NCBI RefSeq assembly: GCF_000428985.1
Contig: NZ_AUAZ01000003.1
Coordinates: 53,324-117,323 of the forward strand
Direction of reading: 5' to 3'
Source of the DNA: Marinobacterium litorale DSM 23545
Lineage (GTDB): Bacteria > Pseudomonadota > Gammaproteobacteria > Pseudomonadales > Balneatricaceae
DNA: 64,000 nucleotides
The translations under genes were made by a program, and so were the position numbers. The notes under the pieces are model-generated. The model was given only the letters and a program-made list of their open reading frames with translations, searched no databases and was not told the origin of the DNA. This document shows positions 10,280-21,233 of the stretch, piece after piece (the first letter of the stretch is position 1; every line of letters starts with the position of its first letter).

Positions 10280-10819
10280 ATGATGCGTCGAGCACTGGTG
10301 TTTTTGCCATTGGCTATTTTTTTAGGGCTGGGTTTTTTTCTCTGGCGTGGCTTGTCTATCGATCCCACGGAGTTGCCGTCCGCCCGGTTGAATGATCCGT
10401 TTCCGGCATTTGAGTTGCCCTCGTTGACTGAACCCAACAAAACTTTGACACCGGATGACCTTAAAGGTGAGGTGGCGCTAGTTAATGTTTGGGCGACCTG
10501 GTGTCCCACCTGCAAGGAAGAGCATGCTTTCCTTAACAGGTTACAACGGGAGGGCATCACTATTTACGGGATTAACTACAAGGATGAACCTGTAAAGGCG
10601 CGGGAGTGGTTGAAGCGCTATCTGGACCCGTATCGCAGTGTCGTGCTGGATGAGGAGGGCCTGTTAGGTCTGGATCTTGGTGTGTATGGGGCACCGGAAA
10701 CCTATGTTATTGACGCGCAGGGGGTGATCCGTTATCGCCATGTGGGCGCCGTCGACTCCCAGGTTTGGGAACAGCTGAAAACCGTTATGGAACAGGTTGA
10801 AGCGGGGAGCAATGGATGA
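10280..10819 (+). CDS. ccmG: CcmG/DsbE, periplasmic thiol-disulfide oxidoreductase
   Basis: A 179-residue membrane-tethered thioredoxin-fold protein with an N-terminal anchor (FLPLAIFLGLGFFLW) and active site WCPTC (Cys75 and Cys78). The GVYGAPETYVID segment supplies the cis-proline loop typical of CcmG. It keeps apocytochrome cysteines, or CcmH, reduced before haem ligation. I choose the first ATG of the tandem ATGATG at 10280, one base after the ccmF stop; an in-frame upstream GTG at 10247 would lie inside ccmF. Its stop overlaps ccmH. Confidence 0.96.
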   Translation: MMRRALVFLPLAIFLGLGFFLWRGLSIDPTELPSARLNDPFPAFELPSLTEPNKTLTPDDLKGEVALVNVWATWCPTCKEEHAFLNRLQREGITIYGINYKDEPVKAREWLKRYLDPYRSVVLDEEGLLGLDLGVYGAPETYVIDAQGVIRYRHVGAVDSQVWEQLKTVMEQVEAGSNG

Positions 10820-11286
10820 GAGCCCTTCTACTGACGATTTTGGTTGTATTGGCCGGCCCATCACTGGCGGCCATTGATGCTTACGAGTTCAAGGATGAGC
10901 AAACAGAATCGCGCTTCCAGGAATTGACGGCGGAACTTCGTTGCCCCAAGTGTCAGAACAATAATATTGCCGATTCCAACTCGCCCATCGCGTCCGATCT
11001 GCGTCGCGAAGTCTATCGAATGGTTCAGTCTGGAGCCTCCGATGAGGAGGTGATCGACTTTATGGTGACACGTTATGGTGAGTTTGTACTCTACCGGCCT
11101 CGCGTAAATGAGATGACCTGGCTGCTTTGGTACGGGCCCTTTGTTTTGCTGGCGATAGGGTTGATAGTTGTTGTCGTGATTGCCAAACGCCGTAAACGTA
11201 GCGCGGAGCCGGGTGCTGATTCGTCCGGCTTAAGCCAGTCCGAGCGTGAGCGACTGAATAAACTGCTGGAACAGGATAAGAAGTAA
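10816..11286 (+). CDS. ccmH: CcmH, thiol-reducing subunit of the haem lyase complex
   Basis: A 156-residue protein with a signal peptide, the redox motif LRCPKCQ (Cys43 and Cys46), the conserved RYGEFVLYRP stretch and a C-terminal membrane helix followed by a basic tail. This is the short CcmH type, with the TPR part encoded separately by the next gene. CcmH reduces the disulfide of apocytochrome c. The start overlaps ccmG as ATGA, and its TAA shares a base with the ccmI ATG. Confidence 0.96.
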   Translation: MRALLLTILVVLAGPSLAAIDAYEFKDEQTESRFQELTAELRCPKCQNNNIADSNSPIASDLRREVYRMVQSGASDEEVIDFMVTRYGEFVLYRPRVNEMTWLLWYGPFVLLAIGLIVVVVIAKRRKRSAEPGADSSGLSQSERERLNKLLEQDKK

Positions 11287-12515
11287 TGGTTGGACTCTGG
11301 GTCGGGATTGCCCTGCTAACACTGGTTGCGGTGGCGGTTCTATTTTACCCGCTGCTGCGGGCTCGCGCGCGAACTACACAGACGTCCGCGAGTGAAGACC
11401 GCCAGCATCAGAACGTGGATATCTATCGTGAACGTCTTGCGGAGCTGGAAGCAGAGCGTGCAATGGGTACACTCGACCAGGAAAGCTTTGCGGTACTCAA
11501 GCTCGAGCTGGAGAAGAACCTGCTGATTGATGCGCAGCAGGCGCAGCCCCGTGTGCGTAAAGTGCGCCCGCAGGGGCCACAGTTGGTGACTGTGGTGCTG
11601 TTGGCTCTGCTGATACCGGTTACGTCACTGGGGTTATACAGCCAACTGGGCCGATCCAACGATTTGGCGCGAGCCCTTAACCCGCCCGAGATGCCGACCC
11701 TGGAGGCAGCTCTGGCTCAACTTGAGCAGGAGCTGGATCGGAACCCGGAGAATGCCGAAGGATGGTATCTACTGGCAACGACCTATCTGAATCAGGGACG
11801 TTACGATGAAGCGATTACGGCATTTCGTCGCGTAGCCGACCTGTTGCCGGAGAGCGCACCTCAGTACGCCGGTGTTCAGGGACAGATAGCTCAGGCGCTC
11901 TATTTTCAAGCTGGCGCGACGATGAATGAAGAGGTTAAGCAGCAGATTGACCGGACGCTCGCGCTGGACCCGCAGGAGATGGCCGCTCTGGGATTATTGG
12001 GTATTGAAGCCTACGAATCCGCTCGCTACGAAGAAGCCATCCAGTACTGGAATCAGGCGTTGAATAACGCTTCGGGACAAGCTGCCGAATCGCTTCGAGC
12101 CGGTATTAATCAGGCCCGACAGCAACTGGCTGCGGCTGGAAAACCGGTTCCGGATGCGCCTGATGCCGGTCCGCAACTTCAGGTGAGTGTGAGTATCGCA
12201 CCGGAGCTGGCTGATCAGCTATCACCCGAGGATACCCTGTTTATATACGCGCGCCCCGTCGGAGGACGCATGCCATTGGCCGCTGTTCGGCTCAAGGCCG
12301 ATCAGCTCCCTGCTGAAGTGACCCTGGATGACAGCATGGCGATGACGCCGCGTGCACGTCTCTCCGGCACCGACCAGGTTGAGGTCGGTGCTCGGATTAG
12401 CGCCAGTGGCGACGCTATACCCGCAGCAGGTGATTTGATCGGTTCGGTATCACCCATTGACGTGGGGACCTCCGTTCAGCGCGTTGAGGTGGTGATCGAT
12501 GGGGTTGTAGAGTAG
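11286..12515 (+). CDS. ccmI: CcmI/CycH, TPR apocytochrome c chaperone
   Basis: A 409-residue protein with two N-terminal membrane helices separated by a coiled coil (LAELEAERAMGTLD), tetratricopeptide repeats from about residue 140 to 280 (for example AEGWYLLATTYLNQGRYDEAI), and a C-terminal beta-rich domain ending VQRVEVVIDG. This matches CcmI, which captures the C-terminus of apocytochrome c for CcmFH. It is the last ccm gene. A weak hairpin (ctgtaa/ttacag, about 12517-12540) follows before zipA. Confidence 0.95.
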   Translation: MVGLWVGIALLTLVAVAVLFYPLLRARARTTQTSASEDRQHQNVDIYRERLAELEAERAMGTLDQESFAVLKLELEKNLLIDAQQAQPRVRKVRPQGPQLVTVVLLALLIPVTSLGLYSQLGRSNDLARALNPPEMPTLEAALAQLEQELDRNPENAEGWYLLATTYLNQGRYDEAITAFRRVADLLPESAPQYAGVQGQIAQALYFQAGATMNEEVKQQIDRTLALDPQEMAALGLLGIEAYESARYEEAIQYWNQALNNASGQAAESLRAGINQARQQLAAAGKPVPDAPDAGPQLQVSVSIAPELADQLSPEDTLFIYARPVGGRMPLAAVRLKADQLPAEVTLDDSMAMTPRARLSGTDQVEVGARISASGDAIPAAGDLIGSVSPIDVGTSVQRVEVVIDGVVE

Positions 12516-12572
12516 TCTGTAAGCGGACAATTCTTTACAGAAGCTAGGGTTCGACGGGAATAGAGCGTAATC

Positions 12573-13916
12573 ATGGAGATCAGTCTGCGCGAGTGGCTCA
12601 TCATCGGCGGGATTTTAGTAATCGCGCTGATTATTTTTGATGGTTGGCGCCGTATCCGGGGCAACCGGAACCGCATTCGGATGGATATCGACCGGTCCGG
12701 TGTGGATAGCGAAGGCCCGGATGAGGATCCCTACGTCGCCAATCCCGAGCTCCCCAATGGGGGAGCTCGGGTTCGCCGTGCAGGCGATGACGAAGAAAGT
12801 ATCGAACCCGAAGACGGGCGCCGTGAACCGACATTGGGCTCAGCTTTGGACGATGATGAACCGTCAGATAGCGCATCGTCCCACAAGTCCAGCGCCCGAT
12901 CAGCGACTCGAACCGGCATCGCGGATACTAATTCGCTCAAAGAGATGGACCCCCTGTTCGATGATGTACCTGTTGAACCCAAGCGCAGCAAACGTCGTCC
13001 GCCTGAACCCAAGCCTCACGCACCCTTGCATGCGCAGGACTCTGCCGACTCCGACGATGAACTCAGTGACGCTCTGAGCCAGGGACAATTTGATGGTTTC
13101 TCTCTGGACGATCAGGCGGCCGAGTCCGGTCGGAGTGCTTCTGCCCGGGGCGCTTCCGCCGACGCGGCTGAGGATGATTACGATAACGCGCTTTCGATGA
13201 GTCTGGATTTCGATCCCGATCAGCCTATACCGGTGCTGATGGATCGTGTTCGAGGGAGCGGCCGAGGTGCTGTTGAGGATGTAAATACAGAGTCTCAGGG
13301 AGGAGATGCACAACGCGAGGCAGATCAAGAGACCTACGCCAGTGATGGTTTCTCGCTGGACCTGGACGAGTCTGCGAATGAAGCTGGACGTGATGCGCAA
13401 CCGGCGCCGGAACCTGAGCCGCAAGCGGGTCGCAGTGAGACAGGTGATCGCAAGCGGCCGGCCCCGGAGATTACACCGGACCCGGAAGATATGCTGGTTA
13501 TATTCGTCGTAGCCAAGCGAGGCCAAGTTCTTCCCGGAGCCGGTGTGCGGCGAATCGTGGAGGCGTGTGGCATGGAGTATGGTGAACTTGAAGTTTTCCA
13601 CCGCCATGAAAATCCGGATGCCAGCGGCTCTTTGCAATTCAGCATGGCGAATGCGATTCAGCCCGGAACTTTTGATCTTGAAACCATGGATGAAGAGGAG
13701 ACGCCGGCCGTTACCTTTTTCATGTCCATGCGCGACCCGAATGATCCGCTTTATGCGTACGAGTGCATGCTGGCTACGGCTGAAACACTGGCTCGTCATC
13801 TTGACGCCGAACTCCTCGATGGAGATCGCTCTGTTATGCGCCCGCAAACCAAAGAGCACTATCGCGAACGCATTCGTGATTTTCAGATTCACAAACGGGT
13901 TAAGCGCGGCTCCTGA
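12573..13916 (+). CDS. zipA: ZipA, FtsZ-binding cell division protein
   Basis: A 447-residue protein with the ZipA architecture: very short periplasmic N-terminus, one membrane helix (about residues 8-25), a basic patch, a long acidic Asp/Glu/Ser/Pro-rich linker (about 40-300), and a C-terminal FtsZ-binding domain starting near PEDMLVIFVVAKRG and containing the LQFSMANAIQPGTFDL and MSMRDPNDPLYAYECML segments. ZipA anchors the Z ring to the inner membrane. It precedes ligA, a common neighbour in gammaproteobacteria, but the usual upstream smc is replaced here by the ccm operon. Confidence 0.95.
   Translation: MEISLREWLIIGGILVIALIIFDGWRRIRGNRNRIRMDIDRSGVDSEGPDEDPYVANPELPNGGARVRRAGDDEESIEPEDGRREPTLGSALDDDEPSDSASSHKSSARSATRTGIADTNSLKEMDPLFDDVPVEPKRSKRRPPEPKPHAPLHAQDSADSDDELSDALSQGQFDGFSLDDQAAESGRSASARGASADAAEDDYDNALSMSLDFDPDQPIPVLMDRVRGSGRGAVEDVNTESQGGDAQREADQETYASDGFSLDLDESANEAGRDAQPAPEPEPQAGRSETGDRKRPAPEITPDPEDMLVIFVVAKRGQVLPGAGVRRIVEACGMEYGELEVFHRHENPDASGSLQFSMANAIQPGTFDLETMDEEETPAVTFFMSMRDPNDPLYAYECMLATAETLARHLDAELLDGDRSVMRPQTKEHYRERIRDFQIHKRVKRGS
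12744..12771 (+). other. Perfect 12-bp inverted repeat with 4-nt loop inside zipA
   Basis: cccgagctcccc and its exact reverse complement are separated by AATG, at codons for the start of the ZipA linker. Ten of the twelve pairs are G-C, so the mRNA should form a very stable hairpin about 170 nt into zipA. There is no T-run after it, so it does not look like a simple terminator. Confidence 0.9.
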
Positions 13917-13945
13917 CCCGTTCTGTCCTTGCCTTTCCGAGATGA

Positions 13946-16515
<2,570 letters not shown>

Positions 16516-16543
16516 CGCAAAGCGTTTCGCTGGAGGTGAGGTC

Positions 16544-17266
16544 GTGGAGCAGTTTGATCAGATAACCAGTTTGATCGCCCTGTCAATGGGCGTAGCCTGG
16601 GCCAGCGGCATCAACCTCTATGCAACGATCCTGATGCTCGGCATCATGGCCAATACCGGTAATATCGAGCTTCCCCCCGGGCTGGAGATTGTTTCCAATC
16701 CCCTGGTCTTGATGGCGGCAGGTTTGATGTACTGCGTGGAGTTTTTTGCCGACAAGGTGCCGGGTGTGGATACGGGCTGGGATACGCTGCACACCTTTGT
16801 TCGCATTCCGGCCGGTGCAATGCTGGCGGCGGGCGCCGTTGGGGATATCTCACCGGCAGCCGAGCTGGCGGCGGCGATTGTCGGTGGCTCCATGGCTGCC
16901 GGCAGCCACAGTCTCAAAGCCGGAGGACGAGTATTAATCAATACCTCGCCGGAGCCGGTCACCAACTGGACCGCATCGGTGGGTGAAGATCTGGCCGTGA
17001 TCGGAGGGCTTTGGGCGGCGTTAAATCATCCACTCTGGTTTATCGGTGCATTGATCCTTTTCATTGGTCTGCTGATCTGGTTGTTACCCAAGATCTGGCG
17101 GGGCATCAAGCGTGTGTTCGGCTTCATCGGGCGTCTGTTTTCCAATCCCGAGCCTGAACCGGTGTCGGCCTCCCCCGTTCAGGTCTCGTCTCCTGGGCCA
17201 ATAACGGGGTCGCCGCACCGTGCATTGGTCTCGCCGAAAAAGCACGGAGATAGTGAGTCAGGCTAG
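16544..17266 (+). CDS. DUF4126-type integral membrane protein
   Basis: A 240-residue protein starting at GTG 16544 behind a GGAGGTGAGG ribosome-binding site. It has several membrane helices: about 12-34, 45-65, 85-110 and 150-185. The stretches SGINLYATILMLG and FFADKVPGVDTGWDTLHTFVRIPAGA are characteristic of DUF4126. The Pro/Ser-rich tail (about 200-240) looks cytoplasmic and unstructured. Function is not established. It ends 7 bp from the convergent CBS gene. Confidence 0.75.
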   Translation: MEQFDQITSLIALSMGVAWASGINLYATILMLGIMANTGNIELPPGLEIVSNPLVLMAAGLMYCVEFFADKVPGVDTGWDTLHTFVRIPAGAMLAAGAVGDISPAAELAAAIVGGSMAAGSHSLKAGGRVLINTSPEPVTNWTASVGEDLAVIGGLWAALNHPLWFIGALILFIGLLIWLLPKIWRGIKRVFGFIGRLFSNPEPEPVSASPVQVSSPGPITGSPHRALVSPKKHGDSESG

Positions 17267-17273
17267 CAGAGGG

Positions 17274-17945
17274 TTATGCCCAGCTCTCCACCCTCGCATT
17301 ATTGATCAGCAATCGAAGCAGGTCAGAGCGTGTGATGATCCCCACCACCTGCTCACGCTCATCGATGACCGGAATTGCGCGGATCGGGTAATTGACGAAA
17401 GTCGCTGCCAGTATCGATAACTCCGTATCCGGAGCGGCCACGACTATCTGGCTCTGGTAGACCTCGGACGCGGGCATGGGCGAATCACTGCCATGGGCCA
17501 GGATATCGTTATCTGACACAATGCCTAAAGGTCTCTGATTATCGTCCGTCACAACAATGTGATGGACCTTGTAGTTCAGCATCTGCTCGGCGATACGCCT
17601 CAGGCTCTCTTCAGGCCGCGCCGTATACACCGGGGATACCATCAGTTGCTGTGCGGTCAGACCGTGTTTGCGACGTTCAGCACCGCTGAACTTTACATTT
17701 TCATAGGTACCGGAACTGCGACCCTCGCCACGCTCTCCGGTGGGCAGACGCCGCTGCAGGGGCTGGCGGGAATTGTTGAGAAAGGCTTGCTCCAGCTCAT
17801 GGGCCTCGCCATGAGCGATATCGTCGCTGCCGGGCAAGCCACCCGAACTGCGCAGCTCGGTGGTCTGTTCGGTCCCCCTGGGCTTGAACAGCGCCGACAC
17901 GGGGGTCTGAATACGATACCCCTGATCATAAACTACCAGCGCCAT
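17274..17945 (-). CDS. Tandem CBS-domain protein
   Basis: A 223-residue soluble protein. The C-terminal 120 residues hold two CBS domains, recognisable from MVSPVYTARPEESL, HHIVVTDDNQRPLGIVSDNDIL and IRAIPVIDEREQVVGIITRSDLL. CBS pairs usually bind adenosine nucleotides and regulate a partner. The N-terminal ~100 residues are polar, probably disordered, and begin with a beta strand (ALVVYDQGYRIQTPVS). No catalytic domain is attached. It is the last gene of the minus-strand galU-pgi-ugd-mnmC run, 22 bp after mnmC; that may be coincidental. Confidence 0.85.
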   Translation of the reverse strand: MALVVYDQGYRIQTPVSALFKPRGTEQTTELRSSGGLPGSDDIAHGEAHELEQAFLNNSRQPLQRRLPTGERGEGRSSGTYENVKFSGAERRKHGLTAQQLMVSPVYTARPEESLRRIAEQMLNYKVHHIVVTDDNQRPLGIVSDNDILAHGSDSPMPASEVYQSQIVVAAPDTELSILAATFVNYPIRAIPVIDEREQVVGIITRSDLLRLLINNARVESWA

Positions 17946-17967
17946 AAGCTACTCTCCCGTTTCTTTT

Positions 17968-19941
17968 TTATATCGACCCCTTGATCAATTTCTTGATTAA
18001 AAAGCGCACGGGGTTGATTGCGTCGACCACGCTTCTTTCCAGCGGTAGTGGCGAACCCTCTATCAGCGCCGCGATATACTCCGCACTTATTGGACAGCTG
18101 ATCAGTCCTTTTGATCCGTGACCGGTATTGATATACAGGCCTTTATAATGCCTCATACCGGGTTTGAAAGGCCATTTTGCGTCATGCCGAAGCTGGGCAA
18201 AATGATCTTTTGTCCAGGGTTCATTATGCAGTGCGCCAACAATGGGTAAATAATCGGGGGTTGTAGCGCGGTGTGCTACCCGGCCAGTCCAGTGCAGCTC
18301 ATCCACCGCCTCGCCCAGCTCCGGTAGTGCCCGGCACAGCAGTGCCATATTTTCCCGGTGTTCACTTTCACGGGGAGCGAGTTCAGCGTCATTGATGACA
18401 AAGCTTGCCCCAAAACAGTAGTGGCTGCCCAGTGGTGGCGATACGTATCCTTCGCCACATACAACGGTTTTCAATTCAGCGACGCTTTCGGGCGCGGCTG
18501 TCGTGCTGGTTTGCCCCCGAATCGGTTTGAGGGGCAGTTCGGCAAATGAGTTTATAATTTGTACGTCGTTCGCCGTGCAGATGATCACCGCCGGTGCCTG
18601 GAACTGTCCCCCGTTTACCAGCCAATGACCGGCCTCACTCTGCGTAAGCTCGGAGACGGTCGTGTTGTAGTGGCAGTGGATGCGGGGGTGGTCGGTCAGT
18701 GCAGCACAGACCCTGGGGGGGGACGCCCAGCCGGCAGACGGAAAATAGAGGCCGCCGGCACCGGTTGTCATTCCCGATAGGACTCGGGCTTGCTCTGAGT
18801 CTACGCCTTGTACCAATGCTTCGGGATAGAGTCCCTGCGCAAGTAATCTCTCCTGGCGGTTGCTCTCCTGAGGATCCAGTGCCAGGGATAGAACACCGCA
18901 CAGGTCACCGACTTGCTCGCCGTGGCGCGTGTTCAGCTCGCGTATCATGGCCGCGCTGTAGTGAAGTCCGCTCAGGTGGAGGCGACTCTGGGCTGTCGGT
19001 TGTAGAGGCAGCTTGAGGTAGAGCGCCCCCTGTGGGTTGCCGGAACCTTCGAGCGCTGGTGCTGAGCGTCTTTCAAGCAGGTCTACCCGCCAGCCCCGCC
19101 GGGCCAGTGCAGAGGCGGTTGAACAGCCGGCCAGCCCCGCCCCGATGACAATGGCATGACGGTCGCTTTCACAGGCCGTGGCGCGGGCCAGCCAGGGCCG
19201 TTTAACTGAGGCCTGTTGCGCAGGAGCGGACATTCTGCCGGTGAGCATGTCCCGCTTGCGTCCGAATCCTGCACGTTTATGAATATCAAAACCTACAGCG
19301 GCCAGGCCTCGCTTGACGAGACCGGCGGCAGTGAATGTGGCAAAGGTGCTACCGGGGCGGCTTCGGGCAGCGATACTGGCAAACAGTTGCTCGCTCCACA
19401 TCTCTGGGTTTTTAGCCGGTGCGAAGCCATCAAGAAACCAGGCGTCTACCGTTGCATCCAGGCGCGAGAGTATCTCCGCGGCGTCACCAAAGAGCAGCGT
19501 TAAGCGGACCCGCCCCTGATCGAATACCAGGGTATAAAAACCTGGCACGGGGGCGGGCCAGTTATCACAGAGTTGATCACTGGCGTCCTGGAACTCAGGC
19601 CATGCGCTTAGAGCCTGACGCAGATCCTCCGCGCTCATTGGATGCTTTTCACAGGACAGGTAGTGAAGGCAGGCGCTTTTGGGGGCCTTGTCTAACCAAA
19701 AGCGCCGCGCACAGAGGAAGTTCAGGCCGGTTCCAAAGCCGGTTTCGGCCAGCGTGAAACGGGTGTCTTCATCCAGCGATGACCAGCGTTGCGGCAGATC
19801 ATTTCCGTTAATAAAGACATGCTCGGTTTCCTCGTTACCACCGGCACGGTTGAAATAGATATCTTCAAAAGTAACCGAGACCGGTGAGCCTTCTTGCCAC
19901 TCGATCTCGGCTGGGGTCAGTTTACCGCTGTCTGTGTTCAA
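17968..19941 (-). CDS. mnmC: MnmC, bifunctional tRNA mnm5s2U biosynthesis enzyme
   Basis: A 657-residue fusion. The N-terminal SAM-dependent methyltransferase part contains DIYFNRAGGNEETEHVF, ETGFGTGLNFL and DAWFLDGFAPAKNPEMW. The C-terminal FAD-dependent oxidoreductase part contains a dinucleotide-binding motif AIVIGAGLAGCSTA. The oxidoreductase converts cmnm5(s2)U34 to nm5(s2)U34 and the methyltransferase then makes mnm5(s2)U34 in tRNA. The start appears to be a TTG (complement of 19939-19941), which gives the N-terminal length expected from homologues; the ribosome-binding site is weak. It follows the Ugd-like gene by 15 bp. Confidence 0.96.
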   Translation of the reverse strand: MNTDSGKLTPAEIEWQEGSPVSVTFEDIYFNRAGGNEETEHVFINGNDLPQRWSSLDEDTRFTLAETGFGTGLNFLCARRFWLDKAPKSACLHYLSCEKHPMSAEDLRQALSAWPEFQDASDQLCDNWPAPVPGFYTLVFDQGRVRLTLLFGDAAEILSRLDATVDAWFLDGFAPAKNPEMWSEQLFASIAARSRPGSTFATFTAAGLVKRGLAAVGFDIHKRAGFGRKRDMLTGRMSAPAQQASVKRPWLARATACESDRHAIVIGAGLAGCSTASALARRGWRVDLLERRSAPALEGSGNPQGALYLKLPLQPTAQSRLHLSGLHYSAAMIRELNTRHGEQVGDLCGVLSLALDPQESNRQERLLAQGLYPEALVQGVDSEQARVLSGMTTGAGGLYFPSAGWASPPRVCAALTDHPRIHCHYNTTVSELTQSEAGHWLVNGGQFQAPAVIICTANDVQIINSFAELPLKPIRGQTSTTAAPESVAELKTVVCGEGYVSPPLGSHYCFGASFVINDAELAPRESEHRENMALLCRALPELGEAVDELHWTGRVAHRATTPDYLPIVGALHNEPWTKDHFAQLRHDAKWPFKPGMRHYKGLYINTGHGSKGLISCPISAEYIAALIEGSPLPLERSVVDAINPVRFLIKKLIKGSI

Positions 19942-19956
19942 AGGTACCGCTCTGAC

Positions 19957-21213
19957 TTATTGCCCGCGCCCGACGCCATAGTAGGTGAAGCCCAGGTCGC
20001 GCAGTAGCTGCGGGTCATATACGTTTCTGCCGTCAATGATAACAGGTTCGTTCATCAGGCGGTGCAGCTCGGTGTAGTTGGGGGACCAGTAATCGGGCCA
20101 GGAGGTCAGAAGGAGCAGGGCATCCGCGTCTCCGACGGCAGAGTAGGGGGTGTCACAGTAAACCAGCTGTGGGTTATCCCCGTAGATACGACGAAACTCC
20201 GGTTGAGCTTCGGGATCATGTACCTGAAGTGTGGCCCCCTGTGCCAGCAGGGCATCGGTGATTCTGAGACTGGGTGCACTTTCCACTGTGGCGACACCCG
20301 GCTTGAAGGCCAGTCCCCAGAGTGCGATCCGTCGGCCGTTCAGGTCACAGTTGTAGTGTTGCCAGAGTTTTCTAAACGGCAGTTCCTTGTGGAATTCGTT
20401 CTGTTCCAGCACGGTTTCCAGAAGTGTGGAGCCTCGGGTTCGGCTTAACAGCCCGGCTAGACCCTCGATATATTGAGTGAAGTGATGACCACCGAAGCCA
20501 CAGCCGGGAGAGAGGTAGTGAGGGCCCACTCGCTGGTCCGTGCTCATGCCATCGCGCACGGTTTCGATATCAACGCCCACGTGATCGGCCAGGCTGGCCA
20601 GTTCGTTGATGTATCCCAGACGCAGGGCAAGCATGCCGGTAATGGCAAACTTGGTAAACTCTGCTTCCTTGCGGCTCATCAGCCGAATTTCGGTGCCTTC
20701 CCGGGTGAACGGGCGCATCAGGGCTGTGAATGTCACCCGGGCGCGCTCATCTTCGCAGCCCACCAGCAGAACACCGGGGTGCGCGAACTGCTGAATCGCC
20801 TGTCCGCCCTGTAGCATATCTGGCAGGTAAACGACCTGCTGTTCACGTTCCCGGTCGAGCAGTGTTTGCAGTTCGTCGCTGGCACCGGTACCCAGGTTGC
20901 TTTGGTTGATAACCAGTACGGGGGTGTCCTTTTTCGCCAGGTCCGCCACAATTTTGCGTCCCTGCTCCTCCTCGCCCGGGCCCACAGCCAGCCAGTGGAT
21001 GTCGGCACTGAACGGATCGTTCTCGTCGGCGGGCATAATCCTGCCTGCTTCGATACCGTTTCTAAGTCGGTTCATCAGGCCCGGTTCGGCGCGGATGCTG
21101 CTTTGTGCAGGTTCGAGTCCCGAGCCTGCCTTCAGGATATGGTTGCCATATTCGGCGAGCAGGGCAGCGGCTGTCCAGCCTGCCAGTTCTTCACCCCATA
21201 TACAGATCTTCAT
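19957..21213 (-). CDS. UDP-glucose/GDP-mannose dehydrogenase family protein, catalytically degenerate
   Basis: A 418-residue protein that aligns along its length with UDP-glucose 6-dehydrogenases, but with key positions changed. The N-terminal NAD-binding motif GxGYVG reads GEELAG (residues 7-12). The NPEFLxEG segment reads LPDMLQGG (130-137). The catalytic Lys188 is kept (EAEFTKFA), but the Asn four residues later is Thr192. The signature GGSCFPKD reads GGHHFTQY (241-248), so the nucleophilic Cys is His244 and the following Asp is Tyr248. The C-terminal domain (GLAFKPGVATVESAPSL, DALLLLTSWPDY) is well preserved. Neighbours are galU and pgi, so a role in UDP-sugar metabolism or regulation is plausible, but oxidation of UDP-glucose by the usual mechanism is unlikely. 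Confidence 0.85.
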   Translation of the reverse strand: MKICIWGEELAGWTAAALLAEYGNHILKAGSGLEPAQSSIRAEPGLMNRLRNGIEAGRIMPADENDPFSADIHWLAVGPGEEEQGRKIVADLAKKDTPVLVINQSNLGTGASDELQTLLDREREQQVVYLPDMLQGGQAIQQFAHPGVLLVGCEDERARVTFTALMRPFTREGTEIRLMSRKEAEFTKFAITGMLALRLGYINELASLADHVGVDIETVRDGMSTDQRVGPHYLSPGCGFGGHHFTQYIEGLAGLLSRTRGSTLLETVLEQNEFHKELPFRKLWQHYNCDLNGRRIALWGLAFKPGVATVESAPSLRITDALLAQGATLQVHDPEAQPEFRRIYGDNPQLVYCDTPYSAVGDADALLLLTSWPDYWSPNYTELHRLMNEPVIIDGRNVYDPQLLRDLGFTYYGVGRGQ

Positions 21214-21233
21214 GCGTTATCCTTATCCGGTAT

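Noticed and set aside
12900-13892. 330-codon minus-strand open frame opposite zipA
   Set aside because: The ZipA C-terminal domain is clear on the + strand; the antisense frame has an atypical composition and no motif.
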